Of a stretch of DNA of 29,660 nucleotides, positions 18,201 through 28,080 are shown in pieces. Location of the stretch: NCBI GenBank assembly GCA_001687465.1, contig LVLI01000269.1:1-29660 (forward strand), given 5' to 3'. How positions within the stretch are numbered: position 1 is the stretch's first letter; each line of letters opens with the position of its first letter. A program made the position numbers and the translations under genes. Source of the stretch: Halocafeteria seosinensis (lineage: Eukaryota > Sar > Bigyra > Bicosoecida). The notes under the pieces were generated by a model, which was given only the letters and a program-made list of their open reading frames with translations, had not been told where the DNA came from and ran no database searches.

Positions 18201-19239
18201 CATTAGACTGGCTGTCAATTACACCTAACTGAAGCGTGGCTTCCGATGCTTGACAGTTCATCATGGCTACAGAGTACATCGTTATCAGACCCTTAATATG
18301 AGCGATATCTATCAAAAACACTTCTGTCCGAGCACAATGAGTTTCGGGAAACTTACACTCACAAGTTAACGATTCGTGAGCAGATTCGTCCAAGTTTGCA
18401 TCCGACCAAGTTGGATTAAAATCTTCACATAGAACGCACGCCTCAAATTGCAAGCGTTGACCACAGAATACTTTCTTCACAGTCTGGGAGGGTTGAATGG
18501 CTAATTCATCCCGTCCACTTCGCGTAAACACACATCGCGACTTGACGTGCTTTTCATCATGCGAAGACTTGTCCGTCGGGAAATAGTCGCGTTTTCGACC
18601 GCCGCAGAAATAATTCACAACAGGTACAGAAGGCGATGGCGGACATACGATCAAGCAAGATGGAGACCCATCCACTTCCGCTTCTTTTACATGGCAAGAC
18701 ATCAGGATGGCGGATGCCCGAATCCCTTCCTTCGTCTCGGCTACTTCAATTGAGCAACTCAGGCATTTCCGTAACGCTGTTACTATCGATTTAGTGCGGG
18801 TTATGTTGCTATGCTTGACAGCAAATATCCCTCCACCGCTATTCATAACGGCGGCGACCTTCTGAGCCCACAATTTCTCGGAAACTTTGTCCGGAGGATC
18901 CTTCTCCTCGTCTTCAAGGACTCCATAGACGCATTCAGGAAGCCTTTTCCACCAACAACGAGTCGGTAGTCGAAAGGTTATTCCTGAAGCAGAGTTAACG
19001 TGATAGTTCGTTGTACAGAATTGTCTACTCTGGGTTCCGTCCCAAAGGGGCCACCACTCCCATTTTAAGTCTGCTTCAGACGGGACTTCAGCGAAGAGCA
19101 CATGAGGTGAGATTCCTGAGAAGGCCCGATGAATGTTTTCAATTCCACCCGTGGAAATATACAGATAATCGCACTCAAAGGATCCGTCCGATTGCTTTAG
19201 GTCCTTGACCAATGTATCTGCGTCTTGATATTCCCTCAT
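15214..19239 (-). CDS. Large multidomain protein with AlbA_2/Schlafen-like segment (SAMD9-like layout?)
   Basis: A single exon of 1341 residues from the ATG at 19239. Residues about 120-245 resemble an AlbA_2/Schlafen module: VAAVMNSGGGIFAVKHS (the usual A-x-x-N-x-x-GG-hydrophobic-x-x-G core), then SCLIVCPPSPSVPV, then RCVFTRSGRDEL. Residues about 740-890 alternate predicted strands and helices like a P-loop NTPase domain (FFRSFYASKDVGYVP; YVSIHVHKTDSMACLY at the P-loop position; SKLVVALPGNS at a Walker-B-like position) but lack a GxxxxGK[ST] loop. Residues about 950-1180 are helical and TPR-like. AlbA_2, then NTPase-like, then helical repeats is the order described for SAMD9-family STAND-like proteins. 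The last 70 residues are polar. The gene is solid; the family assignment is tentative. It is divergent from PEX12. Confidence 0.85.
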   Translation of the reverse strand: MREYQDADTLVKDLKQSDGSFECDYLYISTGGIENIHRAFSGISPHVLFAEVPSEADLKWEWWPLWDGTQSRQFCTTNYHVNSASGITFRLPTRCWWKRLPECVYGVLEDEEKDPPDKVSEKLWAQKVAAVMNSGGGIFAVKHSNITRTKSIVTALRKCLSCSIEVAETKEGIRASAILMSCHVKEAEVDGSPSCLIVCPPSPSVPVVNYFCGGRKRDYFPTDKSSHDEKHVKSRCVFTRSGRDELAIQPSQTVKKVFCGQRLQFEACVLCEDFNPTWSDANLDESAHESLTCECKFPETHCARTEVFLIDIAHIKGLITMYSVAMMNCQASEATLQLGVIDSQSNDGNPLRWGIPKPALHKGLRLLEDHVRVLCSRQYPRTRVKSFRYSLVRHSLKDVVEAYPKEYKESDKIKVFRPSLARSLLTFDPNSGQKTPFLPVNIVNDKESEWDEDFFALVATCEQGRNILEKEVDANKGTFSWEKMTDLFCPEHYIISITWHPSPHGYTIDEQMMTVPQTNRRHRMPFLSCALLTMRHNTWQELLKEIRTSGTYVMLQTCASMKTTERALLEVFTPTSIVSDTDDDEFLPPDNIAEYANFCYVALVAKGETESSVQMWSRIFLMLPSDCAFTSQPSVTFVLSSNDDVGTLARSLRDCCGAGNFKTLVFYVLPSCVVSIPSPGCDLQPSVEKIGAVSGRDSLAMEVAPFQECEEFRLPTTLTTPTDSDAELFFRSFYASKDVGYVPQRLLFTKARSGVNARIDFDRDVSRKLTEWIKKELSKEPGEYVSIHVHKTDSMACLYTGIRRVLADTAFIVSSSVSVCQLDELNRDESEVESDLRNYLNELCSKRVSKLVVALPGNSAMANIAHRIFQEKSFMRIIALVVFQVPRAYCPAKACTGGLQYSSVLSQREFNSLLTCIRTWAPQEIRDRLVNSLEVEQSLWARSLAVLGLKLRFYQFEPVARLLEQHLSSYSEDLKEWLVISATVELLTGRSCAFKDGAFCGRTHKTFFAPNGAWLHPVFAMLFLSSGTVQGLCQGNTVNKWQDIVRLTFGKLLMNNRLYDHACKLFQRSSEQVHCQMFQFVAGEPFNDEWENKSRLNTLQKFLKDILLEQIRSARMLSETQVPTPVEIYAKIAYARVLEGLSIGPDRMYTAEIWEAYEFVRQIWKKFRGENDDKPLRVLRSYFHFLFGGVTQYLQQHPEEGKKKRCLEDWSQVREELCHRVRNPNIRNDNIEEILRTLQCAQHLFSEDAGLNKLLDEVNERLPADSSVSGSGDASGSMLSAWRTRPGSPISELISEEHWRRSVGKGIPLDKVGQTQWSPRHGAASYFGNLELPSSEESSVI

Positions 19240-20470
19240 CTTGCTCTCAACAAAAAAGGTCGGGGTTTGTAGGGTTGGTCAACTTTTGCCGACCCGCAGC
19301 TCCGAAAGTTTCCCGAGTTTCCAAAAAGAAAACCCACACCCTTCTATGGTATGTCTTTAATATCAGATCGACACCCGCTTTGTTTGTGTTTCTCCGGAGG
19401 GGTAGGTGTTGTCGGACTGGGATTCACACCACCTGTTGAGACTGTGTGCATCCTGATTGTTAGCCTGACAAAGTTAGGACCTAATACTATAAACATTCCT
19501 TTGCCTGCTGTGGTTTGTCGCCGAATCGTCGGCAAGTCGAGCCGCCCACTTGTAAGTCATATATTGGGTTCTATAGCACGTATTTCTGGCCGATATGTGG
19601 TATATAAAACTGTATATACGTGGAAACGAGGTAGGCACCCTTGCTACATATTAAGAGAATGCAGAATATTCCGTTGGTCGCTTCGCGCAGTCTCCGACGA
19701 CCCAGGTGTGTATTGGTATTGTTCCTACCGGAAGGTCCCGGCTCGCTCCATTCCGGAGCAAATAGTGATAGGAGAGTTTGTCGATAGAAGGACTCAATCC
19801 GAGGTCTTGCTGCCTCTCTTCACAGTGCTTGGATACTTTTCGTGTTTGCTTTTGAACTTCTCGTAAACTCTTTCCCATAAAGAGAATACATGTATTGGTC
19901 GACAGTGACGTGCTCGTCGATAATCCGTTTCATAGTCTGCAGGCCAAGTCAAATGGGATATCCAGTCGCTCAAACTTCTCTATTTTTCTATCGGAAGTAA
20001 TTTCTCTGTGCTCTTGTAATGTAATCCATGACTTATGAAATCTTCCTGCGGAGGTTTCACCTCCACTTGCCCACCACAGCGTTCCTTCTGCGGCTGAGGC
20101 TCCGTAAACTCACTCGCAATTGCATTACGTGCATCTCGACGGGTAAGAGTTGCTTCATAGGTGGTTAGAGAGAGTGCCGAGGGGGGAACTCGCTGCTGAT
20201 TCCTCGACGATGGCCCCGTTCCGGTTTACTTCCTCAGAGGCTCTACCCACTTCCTGGCGTCCATCAGTATCCTTTCGATTGTCTTGAGAGATAGTAAAGC
20301 TGTCTCTTCTCGAGAGTAGCGTTGGTTGACCTGTTGGCACAGAACTCCGAATTCCATGACATGGTACTACTACAATTAAGACGCTCCACTGTATTGTTAC
20401 GGTAATTTTCAAGTGTATTCATTCTTATCTACCAAAATTAGCACAGGACTTGCTCGGGGTATCATAAGCT
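19240..20470. other. Divergent intergenic region, 1341-residue gene and PEX12
   Basis: About 1.2 kb between two start codons. A good TATA-like string, TATATAAAAC, lies at 19601-19610 but is far from both starts. A 171-codon plus-strand frame (19351-19866) and several short minus-strand frames near 20.0-20.4 kb have no recognisable domains. I cannot support a gene here. Confidence 0.5.
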
Positions 20471-21906
20471 ATGGACACTGGGTTCTCAGCAGCTTCGTCC
20501 TCGTCCTCGTCCTCGTCCCGTCCCAACATATTCGAAATCGCTTTGGTGAATCGCTTCCACAAGAGTCTGAAGCCGGCATTCGAGTATGCGTTGATTGAGG
20601 TGCTCCTCCCCCAGTTCAACGAATTGCGATGGCTCGCCGATTACAAGGACGAGATTTTCGGGCTGATTGGGTTACGTATTGAATCGCAGTACTTATTGAA
20701 AACGGGAGCTAGTCTGGCGGAGCATCTCTCTGGACTGAAGCGCGTTCCCTGCGGAGACGATTGCAGTTCCTCGAGGAATTCACCCTCAAGGACACCGAGT
20801 TTGCTGGAGCGATGGCTGTACAAGGATCCGAGTGCATTGGGGTTGCCTCCGAAACACTTTTATGTCTCGTTACTTGGCCTGGTATGACGTGTATTTTATG
20901 GATGGCCCTCTAGCTCAGCAGGCTTCACAGATATTTGCGTTGTTTTATTCTATGCAGGTGGTCATACCCTACGCGAAATCCAAGCTGGACAACCTCTATC
21001 AGGAGTCGGCAGAGGCGCATGCCTTTCAGAATTCCGAACAAGAGGCTGCAGAGCATGGAGGACAAGAGACCACTTCCTCGGGTTCCCGGGGCGATGGAAG
21101 GAGATTGGAAGAGCAATGGTTAGATAGGTTGAAAAATTGGTTACGGACTCTCAAGTACTATCTCTCTTTGGCCTTTTTGAAAGCATATCCATATTTGCAT
21201 GCCATGTACGAGGGTTTGCCCATAGTGTATTGGTGGAGGTTTGCTATGGGCTACAGTGAATTCCCAGACCAGTGGCTTCACCTCGCCGATTGCATGTTTC
21301 GACACTTAAACGTGACAGATATTCAAGCTATTCATGTCTCCAGATCTGCTCGGCAAGTGAACAGTACTCATTCCGGGGATTTCCAAAGCATGACTCTGAG
21401 AGAAAAGTTAGCGTATATTCGAGAGCATTCTCTTAAATGGATAAGGTGAGAAAATAGTGCTAGTATCTCGCGTAAGTCACTAGCGATATTGGAACTGTTC
21501 ACTGGATTTACAGGCGTTTGCTTATATTAACCATCTTAGGATATAAGCTAGTGCAGTGGTGGTATTCCTCTAGAGATCGCATCCGACGTGATATCGCTAG
21601 TTCAGCCCCCGTTCCACCCCCGCCACCGTTTCCGCGTATAGTACGTGTTATTGTCTACGTGCATTCTCCTCTTTAACATCATTTAGAAGTGTCATGCAGA
21701 CTGAAGAAGCAAAGATATCACTGCCACGAACGCCCGGGATCTGCCCGATATCGAAGAAACCGATTAGTGCACCAGCGGCTACTCCGCCAGGAATCACCTA
21801 CGAGGAGGAGGAAATTCTTTCATACGTGCAACAATACAGAAAATGCCCCGTTACGGGTAAGACCTGTAAACCGGGGGAAATTAGAAGGCTCTATGAGCCC
21901 AGGTAA
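20471..21906 (+). CDS. PEX12: Peroxin-12 (peroxisomal RING complex subunit)
   Basis: Exons 20471-20881, 20958-21445, 21514-21640 and 21700-21906 give 410 residues. PEX12 is a peroxisomal membrane protein that, with PEX2 and PEX10, forms the ubiquitin ligase and retro-translocation channel recycling the PEX5 import receptor. The N-terminus (FEIALVNRFHKSLKPAFEYAL) and LLERWLYKDPSALG fit the Pex2/Pex12 N-terminal domain; LLGLVVIPYAKSKLDNLY, AFLKAYPYLHAMYEGLPIVYWWRF and LLILTILGYKLVQWWYS are its membrane-associated parts. The C-terminal RING aligns through CPISKKP, YVQQYRKCPVTGK and EIRRLYEP, but several zinc ligands are missing: Ser360 stands where the second Cys of the first pair belongs, and the middle Cys pair is absent. 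A poly-Ser run coded by TCC/TCG repeats follows the start. Its 3' end abuts SHPRH tail to tail. Confidence 0.92.
20882..20957 (+). other. Intron 1 of PEX12
   Basis: 76 nt, phase 0, GTATGA to TGCAG. Joins SLLGL to VVIPYAKSKL as in the PEX12 family; reading through stops at the second codon. Confidence 0.9.
21446..21513 (+). other. Intron 2 of PEX12
   Basis: 68 nt, phase 2, GTGAGA to TACAG. Joins HSLKWIR to RLLILTILGYKLVQWW, a membrane segment. Confidence 0.85.
21641..21699 (+). other. Intron 3 of PEX12
   Basis: 59 nt, phase 0, GTACGT to ATGCAG. An earlier AG (TTTAG at 21681-21686) would put the RING segment out of frame, so the second AG is chosen. Joins PPPPPFPRI to TEEAKISLPRTPGICPIS. Confidence 0.8.
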
Positions 21907-21908
21907 TT

Positions 21909-24900
21909 TTACTTTGCTTGATAATGTTCGAGAGGTGCGAACACTTCGTTAATGCCACTCGCTTGCGGAGATCCCGAAGTAGGGCTGCTGACAACTTCAG
22001 AAGGACTGCCTTTGGGTGACACAGAGAGCTTGTGCTTTCCTTTCTCGCTTAGTTGTAGGAGCTTGTCCAATGAAACTCGATTTTGCTTCAGCAGGCTCAG
22101 GCTATGAGGCGTTTCTGCAACATAGGAGTGGACAGTTCTGGGTTTCATGCTGTATCGTTCTGGCGATGCTGCGGATGCGCTGCCCGCAGTAACATGGATG
22201 TCCACCAGAGATTGTTCATGAGATGCCTTGATCATCTCGATGAACTGCTCACCATATCGGTGTCGGACCTGGTTGAGATAGATATGCTCTTCCACACTCC
22301 TTGAAACGAGCAATCGATAGACATAGCACTCCTGTGTCTGACCCCCGCGATGGACTCTCCCGATAGCCTGTTCTTCGATTGATGGATCTTCTGATGGTTC
22401 TACCAGAAACACATGTCGAGCTACGATGAGATTCAGGCCACTGGCATCGGTGTCAGAACATAGGATCATTACTTGAGGTGATGTTTCAGTCCTTATGTTC
22501 GTGAATTTGGCTAACGCCGTAGCCTTCGACGAGGAGCTTCCTTTTAGTGTAACGAACCGAATGCTGTTGTACCTCAGCGCTTGCTCGATTATGGGGATCA
22601 AGCTTCGCCACTGTGTAAACAAGAGGACTTTTTCAGATTTTGGAATGTCACAAATTCTTTTAATCAGTACATGGATCTTAGTGCTGAGGACATTTCCTGG
22701 ATCTCGTATCGTCCGGTCGTTGATGGCTTCGGTGGATGAAATGTTGGCATCATCCGACCTGTCTAAAACATCCGTATCATCGCTAGCAATTTTCACTACT
22801 GCGAGTTCGTGACCTGTTACACCTCGCTGTACATCGCCCTTCTTGTAAATGGAAGTCGCCGGAAACGACATCCGACAAGAAGGACAAGAGCTGGTGTTTG
22901 ACCCTGGTCGGGTGAACGTTCGCAAGTACTTTCCCCAACACTCGTGACACATTACGTGCCCACAAGGAAGCAGTATAGGAGACAACGGTGGCAAACGGCA
23001 CACTTGACATTCAAGATCAGCGTGAGCCTCTCCAACACTAGTATCTTCCCCAGAGTGATGTGATATGATGGTCTTTTTGTTATTTAGATACTCATATCTG
23101 CGTGTCTCCCCTCCCAACCGGATTATTGACGAAATGAGCTTTCCGTAGCAGTTTATCAGTTCATTCAAATACTGGCGATTACAGTCACTTAGGGAAAATC
23201 CAGTGGCCGCTGGAGGGAGTTTTGCAAGCGTATGACCTAGCTCATTATTGTCTATTTCATTACTCTCCGTCCAACTACCTGGAGTGCCTTTGACGTTCTT
23301 ATAGCTGTTTGCAGTATGTCGCTTGGCATAACTCTGGAGCAACCTTGGCACTTGGGTTTCGCTTATCCCTGAACCTCTTAATTCCATACCTTCATAAATG
23401 GTTTGGTAATGAGAATTCCCAGAAAGCTTCGTGGCGCCTACTCGGAAAATTTGTTCGTCCACGCAGTCAACCCCATCATCCCATGCGTTTGACTCCAGTT
23501 GTTTAGTTAATTCTTTAACTGTGCTACTGCCGGAATGTTGGTGTCCTCCTTCGTACACGTTGTACTTGTCGTTGTTGGTGTATGAGCGTAGCCATTGAGC
23601 AACAATGTTACCATCAAACGTTTCTCTTCCTTCTGGAGATATGCCTTCTGGACATAATGTCTCCGAAATCATTTCGTCGTTTGGTAGCTCCAAACATTTT
23701 GCCAGTTCAGTCAAGGGGAGCACTGTGCTATGTGCAAGATTTGTGAGCAGGTATTCATACTGTTCACACATTTTCGAATGCATTCGCTCCACTTCTTGTC
23801 GCTTAGCATGCTCGTCCTTTATCATTTCAAGTACTTGAACGTTGTTCACCAGCTCCGCATGATAATCTTTCAACTGGCAAGTACTCCACGATGCCGGATG
23901 CCCATACTCTGTCCATGGCCATTCTTCGACAGTGGGTGTCAAGGAGCAATCATTGCTTTCCAAGCAAGATAACATGGAAGGAGGAACGTTATGACAGCTC
24001 GCCTTCCCTGCAGACTTATTTATGGAGAGGATTCGCCTCAGCGAAGCTTTTTGATTGTCATCGCAGCTGTGTTCTTTGAAAGAGCGGTCACTATTCGTGG
24101 ACACACTATCTTCTGCCGCGAGAAACTTGTCTAGAGTGTTTGCGTGCCAACCCAGGTTCCAACTGCGGTCGTTTTCTGTCCGCTCTAACGTCTGGAAAGC
24201 TCTTTGAATTTGTTTGATACGAGGAATACCGTCCTCAACAGTGGGTCGATACCAGCTATGCTGCAGAGTGGACGCAAGAGCCTGCAAGCTGCTCTGGTAC
24301 TCTTCATCATCAATCCTTGGAACGTTTTTTGCATTTAGCATTGAAACCTGTGAAGGATGTACTTGCTCTCCGTAGCGATTAAACAAATGCTTTAATAGCG
24401 ACAGAACATTGGCCCATTTCCTTATATAGATCAGCGACTCACTAGGGGAAAGGTTTATTTGATATAAGGAATGTTTCTGTTTGGGGGCCTGATGCTTCGT
24501 TCCATAGCTCATCAGAAACATTGTTCGCTCAATATGGAAACACCGATGAAACATTTCGGACCACAGTAAGTATGCTCCAATCAGCTGCCGTTTTTCTTTC
24601 ATTTCGTGGAGCAGGGCGGCACATTTTTCGTAGAACTCTACTCCAGGAGAGGGCGGAAGTACCAGAGAGGTATCATTGCCCAGGACGTCCTTCATTGTGT
24701 ACCGAATGACGGGGACTGACGTGCACTCTGGGACAGCACGCACAGCATCCAACAAGCGGGAGCCAACGCATGTACGGCATAACCTTGGAAATTGTTTCGA
24801 AGCGTCCTCAGACCCCAGGGTGCACCATGTTTCATCATTGTACCGATGCATCCCGTATGTTGAGTTCAAAAGTTCCGCATCTACTCTTTTCTTCGCAATA

Positions 24901-27900
24901 TTCTGCATTGTAGCATATAGCTCCGGTAGTTCAGGATGGTGCATTCCTAGATGGAAATGCGAACCAATGTCGGACGCCTCAAATTGCTCGTAGTACCAGG
25001 AGGCTCTTTTGATAAATTCTGCCAATCGTTTCTCTCGGACATCTTTCAAAACGAAATCAAAAATTGAGTTCCGCAGCAATTGAAGTACCACAGCTATCGC
25101 CTGTGTTCTGTTTTGCGTGGAGTACAGATACAGTAGGTGAACTAGCGCTCGACCTTCGGTGATTTTCCATCGAAACAGAGCAGCCTTTTCATCTGCGTAG
25201 CGTTCCCTTCCAATGCGGACATGCTGGGCTCTTTGCCAGCAGAATCGTAAATGCAACTCCGCGGTCCTGGTATTCCAACGGAGCAGGTCTACAGGGGTGT
25301 GGTCGTTCATTGTCAGCAGCAGGTGAAGATACGTCTTGAGATGAAGTAGTCCACATTCCAAGTGGGCATCACACAGTATTTTCTCAACCTGTTCACATAC
25401 CTGATCCTGTTGATCTACTAGACGAGACATCATCTCATGCAGTGACTGTGCAGACTCCCGATTCTGGTCCTCGTTATCAGGATCAGCAAACGCTTCTGTT
25501 GACGCCTGCTGCTGAGGATGCTTCTTCTTTTTCCGTTTTCTTTCGAAATAAATATTGGCATTGCGTGTTATTTGCGGGTGGCAACAACAACGTCGAAGTC
25601 TAGAAAGCCAACGTATCCATAAGAGGCTACCATCGCTTTCCCAGTCGTGCATACCCCGCAGTTCTGTTCGAGCAGTGGCTGCCTCTCTATTATAATACTC
25701 AAACTCCACAGGTCCAAGAGCAATAAGCACGTTGAAATAGTGTCTTCTGGGCAATGATAGCTGGTCTCTTACCGACTCAATCGTATGTCTCCAAAACATT
25801 GCTTCAAGCACGTGCCGTAAAGCTTTACGACACCAAAATGCTCGCTTCAGAACATTGAAGGAATCGGCATCATCAGTGCTTTCTTCTTCAGACAAAGTGG
25901 AGCATTGTAAGATAGGGTTCAATACTTCCTTCCATACGAGGCTTGAGCCGTATGGCCTTTGATGTAAAAAATGAAAGAGACCCCTCAGATCATCCACGTT
26001 GCGGCCGATTGGAGTGCCAGAAACGCTGCAAAAGAAACGAGCGTAAGACCACAACCAGTCCACCGGTTACCTAGCAAACATTCTAAGGACGCTATTTGCT
26101 ACGTACCACCAACAATGACATGCGTCAATTCCTGCAGCCATTGCAGCAGTTTGTGCTACAGTTGACTCTTGTATCTCTTGAGCTTCGTCTAGAACGATTC
26201 TCCAGAATTTAAAACACAACAGAGGAGACTGCAAATACAGACGCCAGAGTTTCTTGAGGCGAAGTATTCCGTTTCGTAGCGACTACATTAACACTCGTAC
26301 CTTGAGAACCTTGTATTTCTTATATCGTAGTGGCCGCGATTCACCGCGATAATAAAAATCACCTTTGAGAGTGGGATAGTCACACAGAATGACGTCAGCT
26401 AAGCTCATACAGTGGATCATATGCAGCCAGCTGTTCACGTCGTCGTTGCATTGAGACATGCCTCGGTAATGATAGACTTTTAAGTTCTCTCGGACGAGTT
26501 GACTGTTCGTTTTCCCATAAAACCCAAGTTCAGAGTTCCAGTGAGAGTGAAGTGCAGAAGGAAATATAACCACCGTGGCCATTGAGTTGAAGAACAGATT
26601 ATCAGGGCTTATTGAATGTACAAGTTCTGGACGTAAAACAAATTCTTGATAGGAGGTGCTATCTTCATGCAGCCATTGACAGTTTTCTCGGATCCAGGTT
26701 CCATATGTCCAAATTTGGTTGGACCAAAAATCTTCCTCATCAAGTTTCTCGTCAAGAACCTCAGGCAGTGGAAGTGACTGTCGCGCAGGATGGGGCCTGT
26801 AGAGGATTTTGACCCACATAAACTTGTTATTCGAACAGCTGTATGTATCACTAGTTTGGTATTAGATCTTACCTATGTCGAACCAGGGCAATAACACATA
26901 AGGTTTTACCAAGTCCCATTTCGTCTCCAAGGATTCCGCCGGGAATTTCTAGCGATGAAGGCTGGTGAGGAGCAACCCCACCTGTCAGCGGACAAACCGC
27001 AATCATCTTTTCTCCTTGATGAAGGGGTTGTAAAAACCACAAGGGGTTTGGAAAGGGTTTCCGTGAAGCCCCCACTTTTTCTCTTTCAATCATCCAGGAC
27101 ACAGCGTCAATTTGGTGTTGCCGCAGCATGTGAAGGTCCTGAGGCGGAGTGTACACTTCGTCAATCCGCTTTGGTCTCAAGTCATCCAGAATGGAGACCA
27201 TCGGTCGGGTCAAAGAGTTGATGGCATCATCATCAATTTCATCGTTTCGTGGTTCTTCACCCGGAAATAGCATTCTTAAAAGGTTTTCCACTTTTGATTC
27301 CAAGTTCATGTCTTCATGCCGGTGAGTAATCAACCGATCTTCACCAAGCATCGCACGAAGAAGCACAACATTGTCATTTAGAATTACTTCTTCATCAAAA
27401 ATACCATCATTTTCGAATCGACTGGCATCTGGAATTTTCCAGTGAAAACGAAACGTCAAAAATATCAAATCATGCTCAGAGTAATTCCACGAAGATGTAG
27501 CTTGAGTCCAGTTGGCTGCGGGAAAGACTACATCGCCTGACTTCCACAGATTGTACAAAGCAAAAGCTGTCCTTGCATCCTCTGAGGAAATATTTTTTTT
27601 CCTCTTATCACGGAAGTACACAGCGGCAAATTCTTGAGCAGAGTTGCTTCCATCATCAATCAGCAGAGACAACGCGTGGCATGACGTGAATTTCACAGTT
27701 CCTCGAGTATTTGCCGAGTCCTCTGGTGCTGCTCCATTCCTTATACTACCATTCCGAGAAGCAGACGTGGAACTCGAGGGCAACATCAAATGACTGTTTC
27801 CATCTGTATGGATGCAAGTATCTGTTGTGCCTGCATTGTGGCTTGGTTCGACGGCCGTGGTAGTTGACTTTCGAGCTGTTCTCTCTCCATTTTGCCCCGC

Positions 27901-28080
27901 TATACCACTATTTGTTTCCCCGTCTTCACGTCCCCTCTTTTTTCCCTTCTTCCTGCCGTGGTATGCTCCATTGGAACCAGTGTATCTGCCATTATCAGAC
28001 CGTCCAAGAACCAGAAAACCCAACTTCAACTTGCCCTGTATCCATTGCTGTCCTTGGCTATCGCTGATGAGATCCTCCAT
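21909..28080 (-). CDS. SHPRH: SHPRH-like SNF2 ATPase / RING-type E3 ubiquitin ligase
   Basis: Exons (minus) 28080-26873, 26796-26301, 26228-26107 and 26025-21909 give about 1980 residues. SHPRH and yeast Irc20 are nuclear SNF2-family translocases with a RING between the two helicase lobes; SHPRH polyubiquitinates PCNA in DNA-damage tolerance. Visible: Walker A GGILGDEMGLGKT (to about 393); motif Ia TVVIFPSALHSHW; SPLLCFKFWRIVLDEAQE with DEAQ at 582-585; motif III CWCVSGTPIGR at 608-616; RING of C3HC4 type at about 1614-1660 (CQVC, CGHVMCHEC, CPSC); helicase-C from VLLFTQWRSL (about 1743) to motif VI QAIGRVHRGGQ (about 1830). About 1000 helical residues separate the lobes, as in SHPRH. I see neither the linker-histone nor the PHD domain of vertebrate SHPRH. 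A basic stretch (GRKKGKKRGRED) near residue 45 may be a nuclear signal. The polar tail ends 2 bp from PEX12. Confidence 0.92.
26026..26106 (-). other. Intron 3 of SHPRH
   Basis: 81 nt, phase 2, GTACGT to TTTTGCAG. Splicing restores CHCWCVSGTPIGR, SNF2 motif III. Confidence 0.9.
26229..26300 (-). other. Intron 2 of SHPRH
   Basis: 72 nt, phase 0, GTACGA to TTTGCAG. Joins YKKYKVLK to SPLLCFKFWRIVLDEAQ, matching the conserved SHPRH motif II context. Confidence 0.9.
26797..26872 (-). other. Intron 1 of SHPRH (two possible acceptors)
   Basis: Donor GTAAGA after VIALVRH. The acceptor CTCTACAG gives a 76-nt intron, the usual size here. An upstream CATACAG would give 34 nt and add 14 in-frame codons. 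Phase is the same either way, so both products are readable. Confidence 0.8.

Noticed and set aside
19351-19866. 171-codon plus-strand frame upstream of PEX12
   Set aside because: It starts with ATG, but its composition is unlike its neighbours, it has no domain, it spans a TATA-like string, and one such length by chance is plausible.
20040-20230. Minus-strand frame with protein-like composition (TRRDARNAIASEF...), and a 53-codon ATG frame from 20422
   Set aside because: The two are in different frames, no convincing splice joins them, and neither resembles a known family.
26839-26872. 34-nt intron as the only form of SHPRH intron 1
   Set aside because: A downstream acceptor gives 76 nt, in line with the other introns; the short form is kept only as an alternative.
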